From positions 186,001-250,000 of the forward strand of contig QFPW01000006.1 of assembly GCA_003241785.1 (NCBI GenBank): a stretch of 64,000 nucleotides of DNA, read 5' to 3'. This DNA comes from Rhodovulum sulfidophilum. Lineage in GTDB: Bacteria; Pseudomonadota; Alphaproteobacteria; Rhodobacterales; Rhodobacteraceae. Positions 42,767 through 50,880 of this stretch are shown in pieces. The stretch's first letter is position 1, and every line of letters starts with the position of its first letter. The position numbers and the translations under genes are program-made. The notes under the pieces were generated by a model, which worked only from the letters and a program-made list of their open reading frames with translations, did no database searches and was not told where the DNA came from.

Positions 42767-43222
42767 ATGGTGCTCTTCGCCCCCCTGATGCGGATCGCGC
42801 TCGACGAGGCGCGCGCGGCGGCGCTGCGCGGCGAGACGCCGGTCGGCGCGCTCGTCGCCGATCCCGCGACCGGCGCGGTGCTGGCCCGCGCCGGCAACCG
42901 CACGCGCGAGCTCAACGACCCCACCGCCCACGCCGAGATGCTGGCGATCCGCGCCGCCTGCGCCCGGCTCGGTTCGGAGCGCCTGACCGGGCTCGACCTC
43001 TACGTCACGCTGGAGCCCTGCGCGATGTGCGCCGCGGCGATCGCGGCCGCCAGGATCGGCCGGCTCTGCTACGGCGCCGCCGACCCGAAGTCGGGCGGGG
43101 TCGAGTTCGGCGCCCGGGTCTTCGCGCATCCCCAGGCGCACCACCGGCCGGAGATCGTGCAGGGCATCGCGGAGCGGGAATCGGCCGAGATGCTGCGCGC
43201 CTTCTTCGCCGCGCGGCGCTGA
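42767..43222 (+). CDS. tadA: tRNA-specific adenosine deaminase
   Basis: TadA converts A34 to inosine in tRNA-Arg(ACG). The 151-residue protein has the zinc and catalytic motif HAEMLAIRAA, then TLEPCAMCAAAIAAARIGRL, and GGVEFGARVF, all diagnostic for TadA rather than cytidine or guanine deaminases. The ATG at 42767 gives MVLFAPLMRIALDEAR. No strong Shine-Dalgarno is visible. Confidence 0.95.
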   Translation: MVLFAPLMRIALDEARAAALRGETPVGALVADPATGAVLARAGNRTRELNDPTAHAEMLAIRAACARLGSERLTGLDLYVTLEPCAMCAAAIAAARIGRLCYGAADPKSGGVEFGARVFAHPQAHHRPEIVQGIAERESAEMLRAFFAARR

Positions 43223-43322
43223 CGGGTCGGCGGATATCCGCCGATGCCCGCGTTCCGATTGCCGATCTCTTGAATTTATAGCATTTATTATGAGTAACAA
43301 TGGATTGCGAAGGTGTTTTGAA

Positions 43323-43778
43323 GTGACCAAGCGCGAGTTCCTCGCGGCGCTCGGCTGCGCCGCGGCCATGGCCGTCGTATTCGGCGCCGCCGGACCCTCG
43401 TTGGCGGCGACGGTCGCGCATGTCGCGATCCACGTGGACGAGGACGATCCGACGCGCATGAACATGGCGCTCGGAAACGCCGAGAACATCCAGAAGTACT
43501 ACGACGCCCGCGGCGAGGAGGTCGCGATCGAGTTCGTGACCAATGGTCCCGGCCTCTCGATGCTGCGCGCGGACATCTCGCCGGTGAAGGACCGGATCGC
43601 GAAGATGGCGGCGCGGATGCCGGGCCTCACCTTCTCGGCCTGCGCCAATTCGATCGCGACGATCAAGAAGCGCGACGGCATCGACGTGCCGCTGCTGCCC
43701 GGCGTCCAGGTGGTCGATTCCGGCGTGGTCCGGCTGATGCAGCTGCAGGGCGAGGGCTACGCCTACCTCCGGCCCTGA
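43323..43778 (+). CDS. DsrE-like secreted protein
   Basis: A 151-residue protein with an N-terminal signal sequence (MTKREFLAALG, then a hydrophobic stretch to SLAA) and a DsrE/DsrF/YchN-like fold (HVDEDDPTRMNMALGNAENI; VEFVTNGPG-like FVTNGPGLSML). One cysteine (SACANSI) is at the usual DsrE position. It probably acts in periplasmic sulfur or redox chemistry. GTG at 43323 is preferred with GAAGG 9 bases upstream. ATG at 43290 would add 11 residues. The upstream region is unusually AT-rich and may hold the promoter. Confidence 0.78.
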   Translation: MTKREFLAALGCAAAMAVVFGAAGPSLAATVAHVAIHVDEDDPTRMNMALGNAENIQKYYDARGEEVAIEFVTNGPGLSMLRADISPVKDRIAKMAARMPGLTFSACANSIATIKKRDGIDVPLLPGVQVVDSGVVRLMQLQGEGYAYLRP

Positions 43779-43816
43779 CCCGACGCGGAGCCGGGCCGGA
43801 GCCGAGGCGCGGGGCC

Positions 43817-44509
43817 TCAGAGCTCGATCGGAACCAGCACCTCCGGCTCGACCACGTCGACGCCCGGAAGCCCGTCGGCCAGCACCTTCGCGGATTGCTC
43901 GAGCAGCGGGAAGGTCCGGTAATGGCAGGGGATCACCGTCTTGAAGGCGAAGAACCGCTGCGCGGCGTAGGCGGCGCGCGCCATGTCCATGGTGAAATGG
44001 CCGCCGGCGCAGAGGATGCCGATCTCCGGATGGTGCAGCGCCTCGAAGATCTCCATGTCCGCCATCACGTCGGTGTCGCCGGTGACGTAGATCGTGCGGC
44101 CCTCGCCGGCGATCATGAACCCCGCCTCGCCGCCGCCGTAGATCGGGCCCGTCTCGCCGCCGAGCGAGGAGGAATGCGTGGCATTGACCATCGTCACCTT
44201 GACCGCGCCGAGGCTCACCGTGCCGCCCTTGTTGAAGCCGACGCCCTTGATGCCCTGCGAATCCTGCCAGAAGCTCACCAGATCGTAGATGCCGACCACC
44301 GGGATATCGAGCTCCCGCGCGATCGCGAGCGCGTCCGAGGAGTGGTCGCCATGGGCGTGGGTCAGCAGCACATGCGTCGCGCCGCCGATGGCCTCGGCGC
44401 GGCGGTCGGCGGGAAACATCGGGTTGCCGGTCAGCCAGGGATCGACCAGCAGGACCTGGTCCGCGATCTCGATCCGGAAGCCCGAATGTCCCAACCATAT
44501 GATCTTCAT
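43817..44509 (-). CDS. UPF0173 metal-dependent hydrolase (UlaG-like metallo-beta-lactamase fold)
   Basis: A 230-residue metallo-hydrolase. Metal ligands are visible in THAHGDHSSDAL, then NATHSSS, YVTGDTDV and IPCHYRTFPLL. The N-terminal KIIWLGHSGFRIE is the UPF0173/UlaG signature. The physiological substrate is unknown. The start at 44509 has GGAGGAAATC upstream. It is divergent from the ceramidase gene and convergent with the DsrE-like gene. Confidence 0.93.
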   Translation of the reverse strand: MKIIWLGHSGFRIEIADQVLLVDPWLTGNPMFPADRRAEAIGGATHVLLTHAHGDHSSDALAIARELDIPVVGIYDLVSFWQDSQGIKGVGFNKGGTVSLGAVKVTMVNATHSSSLGGETGPIYGGGEAGFMIAGEGRTIYVTGDTDVMADMEIFEALHHPEIGILCAGGHFTMDMARAAYAAQRFFAFKTVIPCHYRTFPLLEQSAKVLADGLPGVDVVEPEVLVPIEL

Positions 44510-44566
44510 GTCGATTTCCTCCGTCCGACGCGGTAGAAGCGGCGCATGGGCCCGGGGGGACTGTCG

Positions 44567-45250
44567 ATGGACTGGACGCGCGCCGTCAATGCCTATTGCG
44601 AGCGGACCGACGCGGCCTTCTGGTCGGAGCCGGTCAACGCGATCACCAACGCCGCCTTCCTGATCGCCGCCGTCCTGGTCTGGCCGATGACCCGGGGCGA
44701 CCCCGGCGCCCGGGCGCTCGCCGTCGTGCTCGGGGTGATCGGGATCGGCTCGTTCCTGTTCCATACCTTCGCGCAGGTCTGGGCCGGCCTCGCCGACGTG
44801 CTGCCGATCCTCGCCTTCATCCTGCTCTATACCGGGCTCGCGACCCGGCGCTTCCTCGGCGCGCCGGTCTGGGCCGCGCTCCTCGCCGCCGCGCTCTACG
44901 TCCCGTTCTCGTCGGTCGTCTCCGGGCTCGTCGAGCGCGCGGTCGGCTCGCTCAACGGCTCGGCGAGCTATTTGCCTGTCGTGGTCCTGATTGGCGCCTA
45001 CGCGCTCGCGCTCGCGCGGCGCGCACCCGAAACGGCGCGCGGCCTTGCCATCGGCGTGGCGATCCTCGCGCTGTCGCTTACCTTCCGCACGATCGACTCG
45101 CGCGTCTGCGGCGCCTTCCCGCTCGGCACGCATTTCCTCTGGCACGTCCTGAACGCGGTGATGCTCGGCTGGATGATCCGGGTCTACGTCCGGCACCGGA
45201 CGCCGCTTCGGCCGGGAGCGGGCCTTGCACGGGGCACCGGGGCGGGGTAA
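44567..45250 (+). CDS. Ceramidase-family integral membrane protein
   Basis: A 227-residue protein with about six or seven membrane segments of the alkaline ceramidase/PAQR-like (CREST) superfamily. Conserved features are YCERTDAAFWSEPVNAITN, the first histidine in GIGSFLFHTF, LADVLPILAFI, the acidic/Cys region RTIDSRVC and the HxxxH zinc ligands in GTHFLWHVLNA. It may hydrolyse ceramide-like sphingolipids or another amide-linked lipid. The ATG at 44567 has GGGGGGA upstream. ATG at 44546 is an alternative. gatC follows after 38 bases. Confidence 0.88.
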   Translation: MDWTRAVNAYCERTDAAFWSEPVNAITNAAFLIAAVLVWPMTRGDPGARALAVVLGVIGIGSFLFHTFAQVWAGLADVLPILAFILLYTGLATRRFLGAPVWAALLAAALYVPFSSVVSGLVERAVGSLNGSASYLPVVVLIGAYALALARRAPETARGLAIGVAILALSLTFRTIDSRVCGAFPLGTHFLWHVLNAVMLGWMIRVYVRHRTPLRPGAGLARGTGAG

Positions 45251-45288
45251 ACGCGGTCGCCCGTCGTCCCCCAAGCTCCGGAGCCCCC

Positions 45289-45576
45289 ATGTCGATCGAC
45301 AAGGAGACCGCGCGCCGCGTGGCTCATCTCGCGAGGATCGAAGTCGCCGAGACCGATCTCGAGCCGCTCGCCTCCGAGCTTTCCGCCATTCTCGGCTTCA
45401 TGGAGCAGCTCGCCGAGGTCGATATCGCCGCCGTCGAGCCGATGACCTCGGTCACGCCGATGGCCGCGCCGCTTCGCGCCGACGCGATCACCGACGGCGG
45501 CTATCCCGAGCGGGTGCTCGCCAACGCGCCGGACGCCCGGTCCGGCTTCTTTACCGTGCCGAAGGTGGTCGAGTGA
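45289..45576 (+). CDS. gatC: Aspartyl/glutamyl-tRNA amidotransferase subunit C
   Basis: GatC is the small structural subunit of the GatCAB amidotransferase, which converts Glu-tRNA(Gln) and Asp-tRNA(Asn) to the amidated forms. The 95-residue protein has ARRVAHLARIEV and the VEPMTSVTP motif. The stop overlaps the gatA start by one base (TGATG). gatB is not in the window. Confidence 0.96.
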   Translation: MSIDKETARRVAHLARIEVAETDLEPLASELSAILGFMEQLAEVDIAAVEPMTSVTPMAAPLRADAITDGGYPERVLANAPDARSGFFTVPKVVE

Positions 45577-47063
45577 TGTCCGATCTCGCGAAACTGACCA
45601 TCGCCGAGGCCCGCGACCAGCTTCGCGCGAAGACGATCGGCGCCGAGGAACTGGCCGAGGCCTGCCTCGCGGCGGCCGAGGGCGCGGGCGCGCTCAACGC
45701 CTTCAGCGTCGTGACGCCGGAGCGCGCGCGGACCCAGGCCAAGGCGGCGCAGGCGCGGCTCGACGCCGGCGCGGCGCCCGATCTCTGCGGCGTGCCGCTC
45801 GGGATCAAGGATCTCTTCTGCGTCGAGGGCCTGCCGGCGCAGGCCGCCTCGCGCATACTCGAAGGCTTTACGCCGCCCTACGAGAGCACGGTGACGCGCA
45901 AGCTCTGGGACGCGGGCGCGGTCTGCCTCGGCAAGCTCAACATGGACGAGTTCGCGATGGGCTCGTCGAACGAGACCTCGGTCTACGGCCCGGCCGTCAG
46001 CCCCTGGCGCCGCCGCGGCGACGCCACGCCGCTGACGCCCGGGGGCTCCTCCGGCGGCTCGGCGGCGGCGGTCGCGGCCGATCTCTGCCTCGGCGCCACC
46101 GGCACCGATACCGGCGGCTCGATCCGCCAGCCCGCCGCCTTCACCGGCATCGTCGGCGTGAAGCCGACCTATGGCCGCTGCTCGCGCTTCGGCATCGTCG
46201 CCTTCGCCTCGTCGCTCGACCAGGCCGGGCCGATGGCCAAGAGCGTGCGCGACGCCGCGATCATGCTCGGCGCGATGGCCGGCCACGACCCGAAGGATTC
46301 GACCTCGGCCCCGATGGCGGTGCCGGATTTCGAGGCCGCGCTCGTCGGCGACATGCGCGGCAAGCGGATCGGAATCCCGGTCGAGTACCGCGTCGACGGC
46401 ATGCCCGAGGAGATCGAGTCGCTCTGGCACCAGGGCGCCGAGAAGCTGCGCGCCGCCGGCGCCGAGATCGTCGAGATCAGCCTGCCGCACACCAAATACG
46501 CGCTGCCGGCCTATTACGTGATCGCCCCCGCCGAGGCCTCGTCCAACCTCGCCCGCTACGACGGCGTGCGCTACGGCCGCCGCGCCAGGATCGGCGCGCA
46601 GGAGGGGATCACCGAGATGTACGAGCGCACCCGGGCCGAGGGGTTCGGGCCGGAGGTGCGCCGCCGGGTAATGATCGGCGCCTATGTGCTCTCGGCCGGA
46701 TTCTACGACGCCTATTACACCCGCGCGCAAAAGGTGCGCACGCTGATCAAGCGCGACTTCGAGGCCGCCTTCCTCGACGGGATCGACGCGATCCTGACAC
46801 CCGCCACGCCCTCTGCCGCCTTCGGCCTCGGCGAGATGGCGTCGAGCGACCCGGTCGAGATGTATCTCAACGACGTCTTCACCGTGACGGTGAACCTCGC
46901 CGGCCTCCCCGGCGCGGTGGTGCCGACCGGGCTCGGCGCCTCCGGTCTGCCGCTCGGGCTCCAGGTCATCGGCAAGCCCTGGGACGAGGCCGGAATGCTC
47001 GACGTGGCCTATGCTCTGGAACAGGCCAGCGATTTTGCTGCGAAGCCTGAAAAATGGTGGTAA
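45576..47063 (+). CDS. gatA: Asp-tRNA(Asn)/Glu-tRNA(Gln) amidotransferase subunit A
   Basis: GatA is the amidase-signature glutaminase of GatCAB, which supplies ammonia for tRNA-dependent amidation. The 495-residue protein contains the catalytic lysine in GVPLGIKDLF, the cis-serine/serine nucleophile region TPGGSSGGSAAAVAA and GATGTDTGGSIRQPA, and FGIVAFASSLDQAGP. The length is normal. It is coupled to gatC. Confidence 0.97.
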   Translation: MSDLAKLTIAEARDQLRAKTIGAEELAEACLAAAEGAGALNAFSVVTPERARTQAKAAQARLDAGAAPDLCGVPLGIKDLFCVEGLPAQAASRILEGFTPPYESTVTRKLWDAGAVCLGKLNMDEFAMGSSNETSVYGPAVSPWRRRGDATPLTPGGSSGGSAAAVAADLCLGATGTDTGGSIRQPAAFTGIVGVKPTYGRCSRFGIVAFASSLDQAGPMAKSVRDAAIMLGAMAGHDPKDSTSAPMAVPDFEAALVGDMRGKRIGIPVEYRVDGMPEEIESLWHQGAEKLRAAGAEIVEISLPHTKYALPAYYVIAPAEASSNLARYDGVRYGRRARIGAQEGITEMYERTRAEGFGPEVRRRVMIGAYVLSAGFYDAYYTRAQKVRTLIKRDFEAAFLDGIDAILTPATPSAAFGLGEMASSDPVEMYLNDVFTVTVNLAGLPGAVVPTGLGASGLPLGLQVIGKPWDEAGMLDVAYALEQASDFAAKPEKWW

Positions 47064-47085
47064 GAACAACGCCAAGGCGGCTCTC

Positions 47086-47718
47086 ATGAAGGCGGCGGGC
47101 AGGATGAACAAGGCGCTGATCTCGGTACTCGTGCTGGGCCTCCTGGCCGGCTGCACCTCGGGCGAGCTTTCGGTGCCCGACCCGGTGAGCGTGACCGAGG
47201 TGCCCTATGGCGGCGCCGCCGCGCCGACGACCGGCACGGCCTCGACCTCCTCCCCGGATCTCGCCACCATGCCCGAAGGCGTGCAGCGCGCGCCCGCCGG
47301 GGTGACGACGGCGGAGGCCGCGCCCGGCATCGGCCGGCCGCTCGACACCGATACGCTGAATCTCATGCAGACGACGCTCGAGGAGCAGAAGATCGACGCG
47401 GCGGTCGCGCAGCAGAAGCTCGACGAGGACCGCGCCAAGCTCGTGGTCGTCCAGCCCGGCGCGCTGCCGAGCCGCGTCGACGGGGTCAATGTCGCGCTCT
47501 TCGCGCGCCAGACCAGCAACGCGGTCGGCCAGAAGATCTACGACCGGTCGGGCGGCTTCGGCGGCTTCTCCTCCGGCTGCCGCCGCTTCTCCGATCCGGA
47601 CGACGCGCAGCGCGCCTTCCTCGCGAGCGGCGGTCCGCAAAGCGACCAGTACGGCCTCGATCCCGACGGCGACGGCTTCGCCTGCGACTGGGATCCGACC
47701 CCCTACCGCGAGCTCTGA
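47086..47718 (+). CDS. Lipoprotein with C-terminal Excalibur calcium-binding domain
   Basis: A 210-residue lipoprotein. The signal peptide ends in the lipobox LLAGC. A Thr/Ser/Pro-rich linker and a charged helix (TLEEQKIDAAVAQQKLDEDR) lead to a C-terminal Excalibur domain (YGLDPDGDGFACDWDP), a short calcium-binding module found in extracellular proteins. ATG at 47104 (MNKALISV) is an equally possible start. The stop TGA at 47716-47718 overlaps a CTG that probably starts the amidase gene. Cell-envelope location fits the neighbouring amidase. Confidence 0.82.
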   Translation: MKAAGRMNKALISVLVLGLLAGCTSGELSVPDPVSVTEVPYGGAAAPTTGTASTSSPDLATMPEGVQRAPAGVTTAEAAPGIGRPLDTDTLNLMQTTLEEQKIDAAVAQQKLDEDRAKLVVVQPGALPSRVDGVNVALFARQTSNAVGQKIYDRSGGFGGFSSGCRRFSDPDDAQRAFLASGGPQSDQYGLDPDGDGFACDWDPTPYREL

Positions 47719-48437
47719 TCCTGCTTCCCGGCGCGCGGTCGAGCCCCAATCACGGTCCCCGGCGGGACGGGGCGCGGCCGGATCTGGTCATCCTGCATTA
47801 TACCGCGATGGAGAGCGCCGAGGCGGCGCTCGACCGGCTGTGCGATCCGGCGGCCGAGGTCTCGGCGCATTACGTGATCGGCGAGCGGGGCGCGGTCTGG
47901 GCCCTGGTGCCCGAGGAGGCGCGCGCCTGGCACGCCGGCGCCGGCGCCTGGGGCGCGGCGCGCGACGTCAACTCGCGCTCGATCGGGATCGAGCTCGTCA
48001 ACGCGGGTGCGCTCGACGGGCTGCCGCCGTTTCCCGAACCGCAGATGGCGGCGCTCGAGGCGCTGCTCGACGGGATCATGGCGCGCTGGGCGATCCCGCC
48101 CGCGCGGGTGATCGGCCATTCCGACATGGCGCCGGGGCGCAAGGGCGATCCCGGGCCCAAGTTCGACTGGCGCCGGCTGGCGCGGGGCGGGCGCGCGATC
48201 TTCGCCGGGGCAGCGGGCCTGCCCGCCGCCGCGCCGGACTGGGACCGCTTCGCGGCCCATGCCGGGACCATGGGATACCATGCCCCGGAGGCCGGCGGCT
48301 GGCCCGCCGTGCTCGGCGCCTTCCGGCTCCGCTTCCGCCCCGGGGCCACCGGACCGCTTTCTGGCGCGGACGTGGCCCTCGCCGCGGCCCTGGCCGGGCG
48401 GCACCCTTGCGTTGACGCGGCCGCGCTCCCCACATAA
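47715..48437 (+). CDS. N-acetylmuramoyl-L-alanine amidase (AmpD/AmiD-like), probable CTG start
   Basis: This zinc amidase cleaves the MurNAc to L-Ala bond of peptidoglycan or its anhydro-muropeptides. The first zinc ligand is in DLVILHYTAM, the AEVSAHYVI region follows, then NSRSIGIELVN and IGHSDMAPGRKGDPGPKFDW with the later His and Asp ligands. The first ATG (47808) would remove the HYTAM histidine. The frame is open upstream but has no ATG, GTG or TTG, so CTG at 47715 is proposed. It overlaps the preceding stop as CTGA, like the NTGA couplings elsewhere. This gives 240 residues starting with LILLPGARSSPNHGPRRDG. No strong signal peptide is visible. Confidence 0.83.
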   Translation: MILLPGARSSPNHGPRRDGARPDLVILHYTAMESAEAALDRLCDPAAEVSAHYVIGERGAVWALVPEEARAWHAGAGAWGAARDVNSRSIGIELVNAGALDGLPPFPEPQMAALEALLDGIMARWAIPPARVIGHSDMAPGRKGDPGPKFDWRRLARGGRAIFAGAAGLPAAAPDWDRFAAHAGTMGYHAPEAGGWPAVLGAFRLRFRPGATGPLSGADVALAAALAGRHPCVDAAALPT

Positions 48438-48438
48438 G
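48412..48438 (+). promoter_or_regulatory. Probable rnpB promoter inside the amidase 3' end
   Basis: TTGACG (48412-48417) and CATAAG (48433-48438) are separated by a 15-base spacer, slightly short. A start 7 bases after the -10 would fall on 48445, the predicted 5' end of the P1 helix of RNase P RNA. Confidence 0.5.
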
Positions 48439-48444
48439 GAAAGC

Positions 48445-48853
48445 GCGCGCGGATGGCCGGATGGCCGCGGCCCGGGCGACCGGGGCGAGGAAAGTCCGGA
48501 CTCCAGGAAGAAATGGCGGCGGGTAACGCCCGCCCGGGGCAACCCGAGGGAAAGCGCCACAGAGAAGAGACCGCCTCCGGCCCCGGACCCTGGTCCGGAT
48601 CTCCGGGGGCAAGGGTGAAACGGTGGGGTAAGAGCCCACCGCGCCGGCGGTGACGTCGGCGGCATGGCAAGCCCCGCCAGGAGCAAGGCCAAATAGGGAT
48701 CGCGTGGGATTTCATCCCAGGGTGCTTCCGCCCGAGCGATCCGGGTTGGCCGCTGGAGCCCGTCGGCGACGGCGGGCCTAGAGGAATGGTCATCCGCTTC
48801 GCGGCAACTGCCTGACGAAGCGACAGAATCCGGCTTACAGGCCATCCGCGCGC
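48445..48853 (+). ncRNA. rnpB: RNase P RNA (M1 RNA), bacterial class A
   Basis: This is the catalytic RNA that processes tRNA 5' ends. The universal P4 5' segment GAGGAAAGTCCGGACTCC is near 48488. The 3' conserved block AGAGGAATGGTCATCC is near 48780, followed by ACAGAATCCGGCTTA. The ends are set by a perfect 14-base P1 helix: 48445-48458 (GCGCGCGGATGGCC) pairs with 48840-48853. The length of about 409 bases fits alphaproteobacterial class A RNase P RNA. Its place between an amidase gene and mraZ agrees with related genomes, as I recall them. Confidence 0.97.
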
Positions 48854-49116
48854 CACTTTTCCACAGCAGGATCGGCGAAAAACCGCCGACGAATTGCGAT
48901 TCGGGAACCGGTGCCCGCCCGCGGGCCGCCCGACAGGGCGACTCTTCACCGGACAACCTCTGAAAGTGGTCGGAAGCACAACTGTAGGTTGTGGTATATC
49001 TAGTGGTAACGCGGCGGTGAGCCCACAAGTTCTGCCAGAATCACCGCCTCCCGCGTGGCAAGCGGAAAGTCGCTCCCGGCCCGGCCCGCGGGGCCGTGGG
49101 GCGGGGCCGAAGTCCA

Positions 49117-49145
49117 TTGATTTCCACGATTTCCCATGCTATCCC
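49117..49145 (+). promoter_or_regulatory. Possible extended -10 promoter for the mraZ leader
   Basis: TTGATT (49117-49122), a 17-base spacer and TATCCC (49140-49145), preceded by TG at 49137-49138 (extended -10). A transcript from here would carry a leader of about 230 bases before mraZ that includes the terminator hairpin at 49320-49348. Confidence 0.35.
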
Positions 49146-49319
49146 AACAATCACGGAGAACAGAGGCACACGGTTCAATAGGGCGATAGACCCAACCAGA
49201 AGTTCGGCAGGCTTCATACAGGCACCCCTGTTTTCCAGAAGTAGACGGACCCGGCGCGACTGAACAGAGCACACGCAATGCGTGACAGTCGGGCCAGAGG
49301 GCCCCAACAGGACCAGCGG

Positions 49320-49357
49320 CGGGTCGTGCTAGATAACAGCACGACCCGTTGTTTGTT
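49320..49357 (+). terminator. Intrinsic terminator / attenuator directly before mraZ
   Basis: CGGGTCGTGCT (49320-49330) pairs perfectly with AGCACGACCCG (49338-49348) around a 7-base loop and is followed by TTGTTTGTT. It is one of the strongest terminators in the window and lies 27 bases before the mraZ start. It either ends an upstream leader RNA or gates read-through into the dcw cluster. Confidence 0.8.
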
Positions 49358-49384
49358 CCAGGGCAGGCAGGAGTAAGGGGCGCG

Positions 49385-49894
49385 TTGCGACCGGCGTTCA
49401 GAGGCAAGTCCGTCCACAAGGTGGACAGCAAGGGTCGCGTGTCGATCCCAGCCTCGTTTCGCGTCGAACTTGGTCGCGGTGATCCCGACTTCAAGGATGG
49501 CGCCCCCCATCGCTTCATCCTCGTGCACGGGCAGGCCGAGGCTTACGGATATCTCGAAGGGTACACGATCGACGCCATGGCGCGACTCGAGAAGCGGATT
49601 CGTCGGATCCCCGATCTCGACGCGCGCGAGAACGCCATCGAGATGTTCCTGACCGAATCGATCTACCTTGAGGTCGATCCCAACGGGCGAATCGTTCTTC
49701 CCAAGGACTTGCGCGACCTTATTGCCGCGGAGGATGAACTCGTTTTCCAAGGCCACCTCGACACGTTCCGGATCCGCGTGCCCGAGGTCGCCGCGCGCGA
49801 GCGCGCCGAGCGGCGGGCGCGGCTCGTGAAGGGCGACCCGGCGAGCGACCCGATGGCGGCGCTGGCGCTCATCCCCGACGAGGACCACGAATGA
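49385..49894 (+). CDS. mraZ: Division/cell wall cluster transcriptional regulator MraZ
   Basis: MraZ is an AbrB-like DNA-binding protein that represses the dcw cluster in E. coli. The 169-residue protein has two SpoVT-AbrB-like repeats, HKVDSKGRVSIPASFR and LEVDPNGRIVLPKDLR, as in the family. The TTG at 49385 is the likely start, giving an RPAFRGKSVHKVDSKGR N-terminus, with AAGGGG at 49375-49380 and AGGAG at 49369. A more upstream TTG at 49349 lies in the T-tract of the terminator. The stop overlaps the rsmH ATG. Confidence 0.93.
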   Translation: MRPAFRGKSVHKVDSKGRVSIPASFRVELGRGDPDFKDGAPHRFILVHGQAEAYGYLEGYTIDAMARLEKRIRRIPDLDARENAIEMFLTESIYLEVDPNGRIVLPKDLRDLIAAEDELVFQGHLDTFRIRVPEVAARERAERRARLVKGDPASDPMAALALIPDEDHE

Positions 49895-50880
49895 TGATGG
49901 CACCGGTCACGCGCCACGTCCCGGTGCTGATCGGGGCGATCCTCGAACGGGTCTCGCCGGTCACGGGCAGCTGGATCGACGGCACCTACGGCGCCGGCGG
50001 CTATGCCCGCGCGCTGAGCGCCGCCGGCGCCGCTCACGTGATCGGCATCGACCGTGATCCCGAGGTCCTGGCCGCCGCGACGCCCGAACCGGGGATCCGC
50101 CTCGTCGCCGGCCGATTTGGCGAGCTTGATCGCATCGCGATTGGAGAGGGGTTCGACCACGTCGATGGCGTCGTTTTGGACATCGGCGTCTCCTCGATGC
50201 AGATCGACGCGGCCGAGCGCGGCTTCTCGTTCCAGAAGGACGGGCCGCTCGACATGCGGATGGAACGGGCGGGGCCCTCGGCCGCGGATCTCGTGAACCA
50301 GCTGCCCGAGGCGGAGCTCGCCGACGTCCTTTTCCAGTACGGCGAGGAGCGCGCCTCGCGGCGGATCGCCCGGGCGATCGTCGCCCAGCGCCGGATCGCG
50401 CCGTTCGAGACCACGCTCGGCCTCGCGCAGGTGATCGAGCGCCAGCTGCCGCGGCCGAAGCCCGGCCAGCCGCACGCGGCCACCCGCAGCTTCCAGGCGC
50501 TGCGGATCGCGGTCAACGACGAGCTCGGCGAGCTGGTGCGCGGCCTCGCGGCGGCGGAGCGGGTCCTGCGGCCGGGCGGATTGCTCGCGGTCGTGACCTT
50601 CCATTCGCTCGAGGACCGGATCGTGAAGCATTTCCTGCGCCTGCGCTCGGGCGCCGCCCCGGGCGGCAGCCGCCACGCGCCGGAACAGGCCGCGCCGGAG
50701 CCCGCCTTCGCCCTCGTGACGCGCAAGGCGGTCGAGGCGGACGCGGACGAGGTGGCGGCGAACCCCCGGGCCCGCTCGGCGAAGCTCCGGGTCGCGCGGC
50801 GGCTCGACACCGCGCCGGGCGCGCTGTCGCCCGAGGAGCTTGGTCTGCCCGCGCGGCTTAGGCGGGAGCTCGGGGCATGA
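49891..50880 (+). CDS. rsmH: 16S rRNA (cytosine(1402)-N(4))-methyltransferase
   Basis: RsmH (MraW) methylates C1402 of 16S rRNA using S-adenosylmethionine. The 329-residue protein has HVPVLIGAILE, the SAM motif DGTYGAGGYARA followed by IGIDRDPE, GVVLDIGVSSMQID and VTFHSLEDRIVKHF. Three consecutive ATG codons lie at 49891-49899. The first overlaps the mraZ stop as ATGA. Confidence 0.97.
   Translation: MMMAPVTRHVPVLIGAILERVSPVTGSWIDGTYGAGGYARALSAAGAAHVIGIDRDPEVLAAATPEPGIRLVAGRFGELDRIAIGEGFDHVDGVVLDIGVSSMQIDAAERGFSFQKDGPLDMRMERAGPSAADLVNQLPEAELADVLFQYGEERASRRIARAIVAQRRIAPFETTLGLAQVIERQLPRPKPGQPHAATRSFQALRIAVNDELGELVRGLAAAERVLRPGGLLAVVTFHSLEDRIVKHFLRLRSGAAPGGSRHAPEQAAPEPAFALVTRKAVEADADEVAANPRARSAKLRVARRLDTAPGALSPEELGLPARLRRELGA

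Larger units (their letters stand above)
48854..49384. other. 531-base region between rnpB and mraZ with no confident gene
   Basis: The region is less GC-rich than its surroundings, notably 49110-49340. Features seen are an imperfect TCGGCG/CGCCGA hairpin after rnpB (near 48872), an ACAAC...GTTGT inverted repeat next to TATATC (48978-49000), and a GGCGGTGA/TCACCGCC hairpin (49013-49048). A possible promoter (49117-49145) and a strong terminator (49320-49357) just before mraZ follow. A 58-codon minus-strand frame (49217 to 49041) begins with a hydrophobic stretch but has no other support. Confidence 0.6.

Noticed and set aside
43290..43322. ATG at 43290 as start of the DsrE-like protein
   Set aside because: No Shine-Dalgarno sequence and an AT-rich promoter-like context. 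GTG at 43323 has GAAGG and gives a cleaner signal peptide.
47808..48437. ATG at 47808 as the amidase start
   Set aside because: It would remove the HYTAM zinc-ligand histidine and the PNHGPRRDG region that belong to the fold.
49349..49385. TTG at 49349 as the mraZ start
   Set aside because: It falls in the T-tract of the terminator and would add twelve residues not seen in the family. TTG at 49385 has better ribosome-binding sequence.
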